Shown: one piece after another, positions 59,753 through 64,000 of the stretch
How the letters are laid out: each line of letters begins with the position of its first letter
Position numbering within the stretch: position 1 is the first letter of the stretch
Source: Polytrichum commune
Taxonomy: Eukaryota > Streptophyta > Polytrichopsida > Polytrichales > Polytrichaceae
Reading direction: 5' to 3'
NCBI GenBank assembly: GCA_950295325.1
Contig: OX485807.1
Location: 24,277,666-24,341,665 of the forward strand
Length of the DNA: 64,000 nt
The notes under the pieces: model-generated
Database searches by the model: none
Told to the model about the DNA's origin: nothing
What the model saw: only the letters and a program-made list of their open reading frames with translations
Made by a program: the position numbers and the translations under genes

Positions 59753-60253
59753 AGGTCACTTCACACACGAGATTGAGAGTCCGTGACCTTTGTACTTCAA
59801 GCACTCTCATTGGTGGAAAAGGCGGAGCCGGTCCAAGTTCGCTTCACACTATGCTTGAGGGACCAGCGGAGTATGTGAATGCAAGACGGATGTAAGGTCT
59901 ACATGGATTCCTACGTGGCATCGAATGGATCATGTTTCATGGTCACTTGGACTATTTTCAAAAACCACCTCTTGGAGATAGGCCTCACACAACACCGGGA
60001 GACCATGGCACTCCAAATGCTCACAACCGTTGACTTATTCTATCTTATCATGCGTGAGGACCCATCATGAATAGAAATTCATTGAAATGACATTTGGTCT
60101 GAGACCTTGGTCACATATGACTTCACACTACACTTGAGGGTCCGTAACCACACTACATGATTTTGAAGGTGTGTTGGGACAACCTATGGACACTTTCTTT
60201 TGGACTCTCACAATTTCATGGTCACGGCTCTTGACTCGTGTGTGAAGTGACCC
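59753..60253. mobile_element. family B MITE, copy 2
   Basis: About 501 bp, inverse to 17004-17508. The ends GGTCACTTCACACACGAG and CGTGTGTGAAGTGACCC have diverged from the consensus, and the target duplication is no longer visible. Confidence 0.8.
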
Positions 60254-60629
60254 TCGGACTCATTAGGGTTGGGACTACATCCCATGGTTATATTCTCAGG
60301 GCCCACGTGAACGAACACACAAACTCCTTAATAACAATGTAATGGTAAGTAGAATACTACTGCAATTTTTCCCAAGTACGGTCATTCTCCAGTCATTTAT
60401 GTGGTCTGAGATCATTTATTTGCAGTGCGTGAAATCCTGAAAGCTCTGCAAGTGAGGACATAATTGATTAAGCTGATTACTTACATGCGTAGTAAAGTAA
60501 TGACAGGGCATTTAGTAAGTTATGACTCACACACACTCCAACAGCTCTGCTTCTTTATATAATAATCATGTTGGCGCCAGAGGGGTTTACTCTCGTGCCC
60601 AGGCGGTTCCGGAACTGTCCTAACCTCCG
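60254..60629. other. intergenic, no gene seen
   Basis: No recognised feature between the family B and family C repeats. Confidence 0.5.
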
Positions 60630-60972
60630 TAATGTCACTCCCTCTCTTACATCTTGAAACCCTAGGGAACGGAGGTGTTTACACTGCAGTTTGAAGAGCA
60701 GTTTAAATCTCCCTCCTTGTGGTCACATTTCCTTATCGTATATCACGGGTTTTGTCATTGCAATAATTCAAAAATGAACTCAAACCACATGTTCGCATGC
60801 ATCACGTTGTCGTCATTATCATTATTGCAATGTTGACTTTTGTGTTATTCCATAATGTCACATGCTACGGTACTTCTCCATTCTCACACGTCCATGTTAA
60901 TACTCCAGACCTCCTTAGTATCACGTGCACTTTGGTGGCGGCAAACATGATGTTGGGGAGGTTAGAGTGTAC
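60630..60972 (+). repeat. dispersed repeat family C, copy 3
   Basis: It matches 27940-28310 (ACATCTTGAAACCCTAGGGAA at the start, TTAGAGTGTACA at the end). It is followed without a gap by a family D terminus. Confidence 0.65.
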
Positions 60973-60974
60973 AT

Positions 60975-61270
60975 GGGTCCTAAGTGGCTTGTTTTCTTAA
61001 TCGGACACCTATATTGATTCGTATGTGCTTCGGTGAGGGCGAAGAGTGAACATCATAAAGACAACATATATGTTTAGAAGAGATTGGACTATGTCTTCAA
61101 ATTTCATTGACTACTCCATACTTGATAGTGAACATGGTTGGGAGGACCTATGTATCCAGGTAAGAAATCAACAAGCATGGACTTTCATTAATTATAACTA
61201 AATTAGGGGAGGCCTGATCTTCAATATAGTTCTTGCATACGTTTCATTGTAGATTTGCTAATTCAACACT
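60975..61270 (+). mobile_element. family D element, partial, fused to family C
   Basis: It starts GGGTCCTAAGTGGCTTGTTTTCTTAATC and follows 32158-32430 closely (AACATCATAAAGACA, GAGATTGGACT, AAGAAATCAACAA). The first bases of the terminus (TAAGGTAT) are missing, replaced by the end of the family C repeat. The opposite terminus is not found. Confidence 0.6.
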
Positions 61271-61532
61271 AGGGTGTTGCACCAAGGGTGTTGAAAATCT
61301 TGGACGTTTTGAGAGAATTATACTATACCCCTCTTATGTTGGGCCACTATTCACTTTGCAAGAGTGGCCCTCCAATTGGGCTGCCCTCCTCATCCGCTTA
61401 TTAAAAATCTATACAATTTAAGTTAAAAAAACGAAGCTTGATGGGTTACATACCTAACTTAGAATAACAAGGCAGATAATGGTGCTCGATTTGCCAGCTT
61501 AGGGAATGCACACTATTGGATTTCTCACACCC
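61271..61532. other. short intergenic stretch
   Basis: Nothing recognised. Confidence 0.45.
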
Positions 61533-61535
61533 TTA

Positions 61536-62034
61536 GGGCCACTTCACACACGAGACTGAGAGCCCGTGACCAATACACTTCAAGCAGCCTCATTGATGGA
61601 AAAGGCAGAGCCGGTCCAAGTTTGCTTCACACTATGCTTGAGGGACCAACGGAGTATTTGAAGGCACGATGGATGTAAAGTCTACATGGATTCCTACATG
61701 ACATCAAATGGATCACGCTTCATGGTCACTTGGATTATTTTCTAAAACCATTCCTTGGAGGTAGGTCTAACACAAAATTGGGAGATCATGGCACTCCGAA
61801 TGCTCACAACCGTTGGTTTATTCTATTTGATCATGCGTGAGGACCCTGCATGAATAGAAATTCATCGAAATGGCATTTGGTTGAGGCCCTGGTCACATAT
61901 GACTTCACACTACACTTGAAGATCCGTGACCACAATAAATGATTTGAAGGTGTCTTGGGACAACCTTTGGACACTTTCTTTTGGGCTCTCACAGTTTCGT
62001 GGTCACGGCTCTTGGCTCGTTTGTGAAGTGGCCC
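61536..62034. mobile_element. family B MITE, copy 3
   Basis: 499 bp, in the orientation of copy 2. TIRs GGGCCACTTCACACACGAGAC / complement; left flank TTA (61533-61535), right flank CTA, one change from a matching duplication. Best preserved beside copy 1. Confidence 0.85.
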
Positions 62035-62257
62035 CTAGTAGCCTCCCCCGGGTAGCAAACAGGGCAAAGGCGCTAGCCTTAGGAATGTTATGAATAGCAC
62101 AAAACTATTTTATAGTCCTTAAACACTTATTTCAATTATTTGACTCCGGAAATGGCATAAGTGACACCAAATTACTTTAGTGGGGTGCACTTGGAAATGA
62201 ATTGGCCTTGCACATGTAGGGGACTTGCTTCAACACACACAATTACTACTAAAGGAA

Positions 62258-62480
62258 AACTTGTTCATTGTAACCATCTGTTGCGACTTGGCCATTGTGA
62301 CTCATGATGAGAAAATGCACAAATAAATGTTTTTGGTTTTCAACTGGAGGTTTTTTACTGTGATTTTTGGACAATGGGTAACCAAAATCCCCGGTCACCA
62401 ACCAAAATGATTTATCTATGCATATTCTTGCCATGAGTCGCAATGGCCGAGTCATCGCAAATGGTTGCAATGAATACTAG
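62258..62480. mobile_element. foldback element
   Basis: Arms of about 55 bp: TTCATTGTAACCATCTGTTGCGACTTGGCCATTG (from 62263) pairs with the region 62425-62475 (GAGTCGCAATGGCCGAGTCATCGCAAATGG). A spacer of about 105 bp lies between. No target duplication noted. Confidence 0.6.
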
Positions 62481-63432
62481 TATATGTTGTTCCCATAATA
62501 ATCATGTTCGTGCCAAGGGATCAAACACCTCCTCAGATGCACTTGCTACATTCATGCAGCTAGGGATGTGTGTTGTCTACGTAAACTCATCCATTAGAAA
62601 GGTAAAACGCAACAGAACATTCTACATCCTTTAGATTATGGAGATATGGTACCATGGCCAACGAAATTCATTGGCATGCAACTACGGGCAAGGTTTAAAC
62701 ACAGGTTTAACAAGGTCACCGTGCACATTGCTTATGACTTTATTGATAGTGGGGCCAAAAAATCATTTTCTTAAGTAGACCTACCATATTTTGTTGTTTT
62801 TCATTATAGTTATAGCTCTCAGATTAGCAAGGGCGCAAGACTAAGAGTTCGAGTAATGTTATGATGTACTTAAGATTTTGTTGTTTTTCTTTTTATACTA
62901 TTGGGGTTCATTGTACCATCTAATTAAGAACCTTCACACCTTAGTTAATTTGCCCTAATATTACTATGGTGTCATTAGAATGATATCGACCTAGATAAAG
63001 ACTCGGACATGCAAATATCCTCAAGTTTTGTGATATATGAAGCATTGACATATGACTGGTAAGAAAAAGAAAAGAAAAAATAACGTCCGTACTATGTACC
63101 GGCATGAATGCGAGCCCGTTAGCCCGATACTGATCATGTTACCCATGATGCAATATGGGGTGTTATGCCTCTTTGGGGAGGTGGGCTCCGGTAGTGTAGC
63201 TTTAACCAGGTTCCTTTTATGGGGGGGGGGGGGGGACAAGGGTTTGTTTGTTATCAAGTTTCCTTTTGTTTAGTACTAGGTAGGCGAGGTATTTGATGGC
63301 ATTCTGGTGTAGATTTTTCATGAGTGTTTTGATGCTGGATTTTGGGAGTTTACGTGTGGTAAGTTGTTCGATGGAGTGTTCATGGATGGCCCCTCTTACT
63401 CCAGCAGTGATTGTGATGAGGGGGTTGGTTTA
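62481..63432. other. intergenic; 15-G run
   Basis: 15 G at 63221-63235. A 73-codon frame crosses it and reads the run as glycines. No gene. Confidence 0.5.
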
Positions 63433-63863
63433 CATCTGACTGGTATAATAATATTGATACAAATCAATTATGCGATTCATTGTAACTATTGTTGATATTG
63501 TGTAAGAAGTAATGATGTCATGCATTCATCTATATACCACTTCCAACAATGGTATGTACCTACGTACTTACCTATTGTATGCCTAGGCTAGGGCCTATTG
63601 TATTACCTCGATAAATTATCATAATTTTGTTATGATATGAGGTTGATCAACTACTTATTCTAATATAAAAATATCCTCTCATCTTGTGAAATACAAAGTA
63701 TCAACATTTGACTAGTATAACAATATTGGTCCTTTAGTATCATTGTTGATACTATTGTGCAAGAAGTAATGATGTCATGCATTTCATCTATAAATTGTTC
63801 CAACAATGGTATGCACCTATGTACTTACCTATCCTATGGCTAGGCTAGGCCCTATTGTATTAT
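63433..63863. repeat. direct repeat of about 160 bp, spacing about 273 bp
   Basis: 63433-63605 and 63706-63863 share CATTTGACTAGTATAA-CAATATTG, AAGAAGTAATGATGTCATGCATT, CCAACAATGGTATG-ACCTA and GGCTAGG-CCTATTGTATTA in the same order. An origin by tandem duplication is likely. Confidence 0.75.
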
Positions 63864-64000
63864 GTAGTTAGTTTTTGCTCTCACTTAAATAACCCAAAAC
63901 ACCAAGGTACAAACTCTCAAGGAAGGCTTAACTAGTGTCTATTACAGGCATTTGTCACTTCATAGTTCCTTAATTAAACCAAAGGTTTGCTATATTCACT

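Noticed and set aside
1-64000. tRNA, rRNA, CRISPR and viral sequences
   Set aside because: No convincing tRNA A/B-box pair, no rRNA similarity, no regularly spaced short repeats with unique spacers, and no viral gene was recognised. CRISPR is not expected in a plant nuclear genome.

Overview
This is nuclear DNA from a land plant: split genes with GT-AG introns, telobox promoter elements, plant-type mitochondrial genes, and AT-rich intergenic DNA full of decayed DNA transposons and MITEs. The divergence of the genes and the transposase remnants suggest a non-flowering plant, perhaps a moss. That assignment is inference; a homology search would settle it.

Three genes can be modelled end to end with every intron phase closing. 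(1) 24386-20134, minus: 10 exons, 372 aa, mitochondrial ribosomal protein uL1m, with overlapping teloboxes just upstream. (2) 38123-35419, minus: 3 exons, 462 aa, a TIM21-like mitochondrial inner-membrane protein with a start-stop uORF and triplet repeats in its leader. (3) 46707-51423, plus: 10 exons, 367 aa, an N-terminal ubiquitin-like domain followed by leucine-rich repeats. A fourth candidate is an uninterrupted 255-codon reading frame at 33678-34448 (plus), of unknown function, convergent with gene 2.

The rest is repeat-derived or featureless. DNA transposon remains fall into several groups. PIF/Harbinger-type MITEs come in two families: A has TIR GGGGCGGTTTACAC and TSD TAA, B has TIR GGGCCRCTTCACAC and TSD TTA. 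A broken Harbinger transposase lies at 39543-39984. Two hAT-like MITEs with 8-bp TSDs sit at 25215-25628 and 54759-55178, with a broken hAT dimerisation region at 56250-57001. Three decayed copies of a SWIM-zinc-finger module, probably MULE-like, lie near 11.5, 31.5 and 43.6 kb. A TIR element with 11-bp flanking repeats is at 10511-10755, and a long-TIR family (D) has one copy inside intron 1 of the uL1m gene. There are also several tandem arrays, microsatellites and twelve G or C runs of 11 to 23 bases.

The most unusual structure concerns introns. Intron 1 of the LRR/ubiquitin-like gene and intron 1 of the TIM21-like gene each contain tandem duplications of about 287-299 bp whose unit carries the 3' end of exon 1 together with its 5' splice site. 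Both introns have therefore grown by copying their own exon-intron junction. The two mitochondrial proteins share a compartment but not a pathway; there is no sign of an operon-like or clustered functional system.
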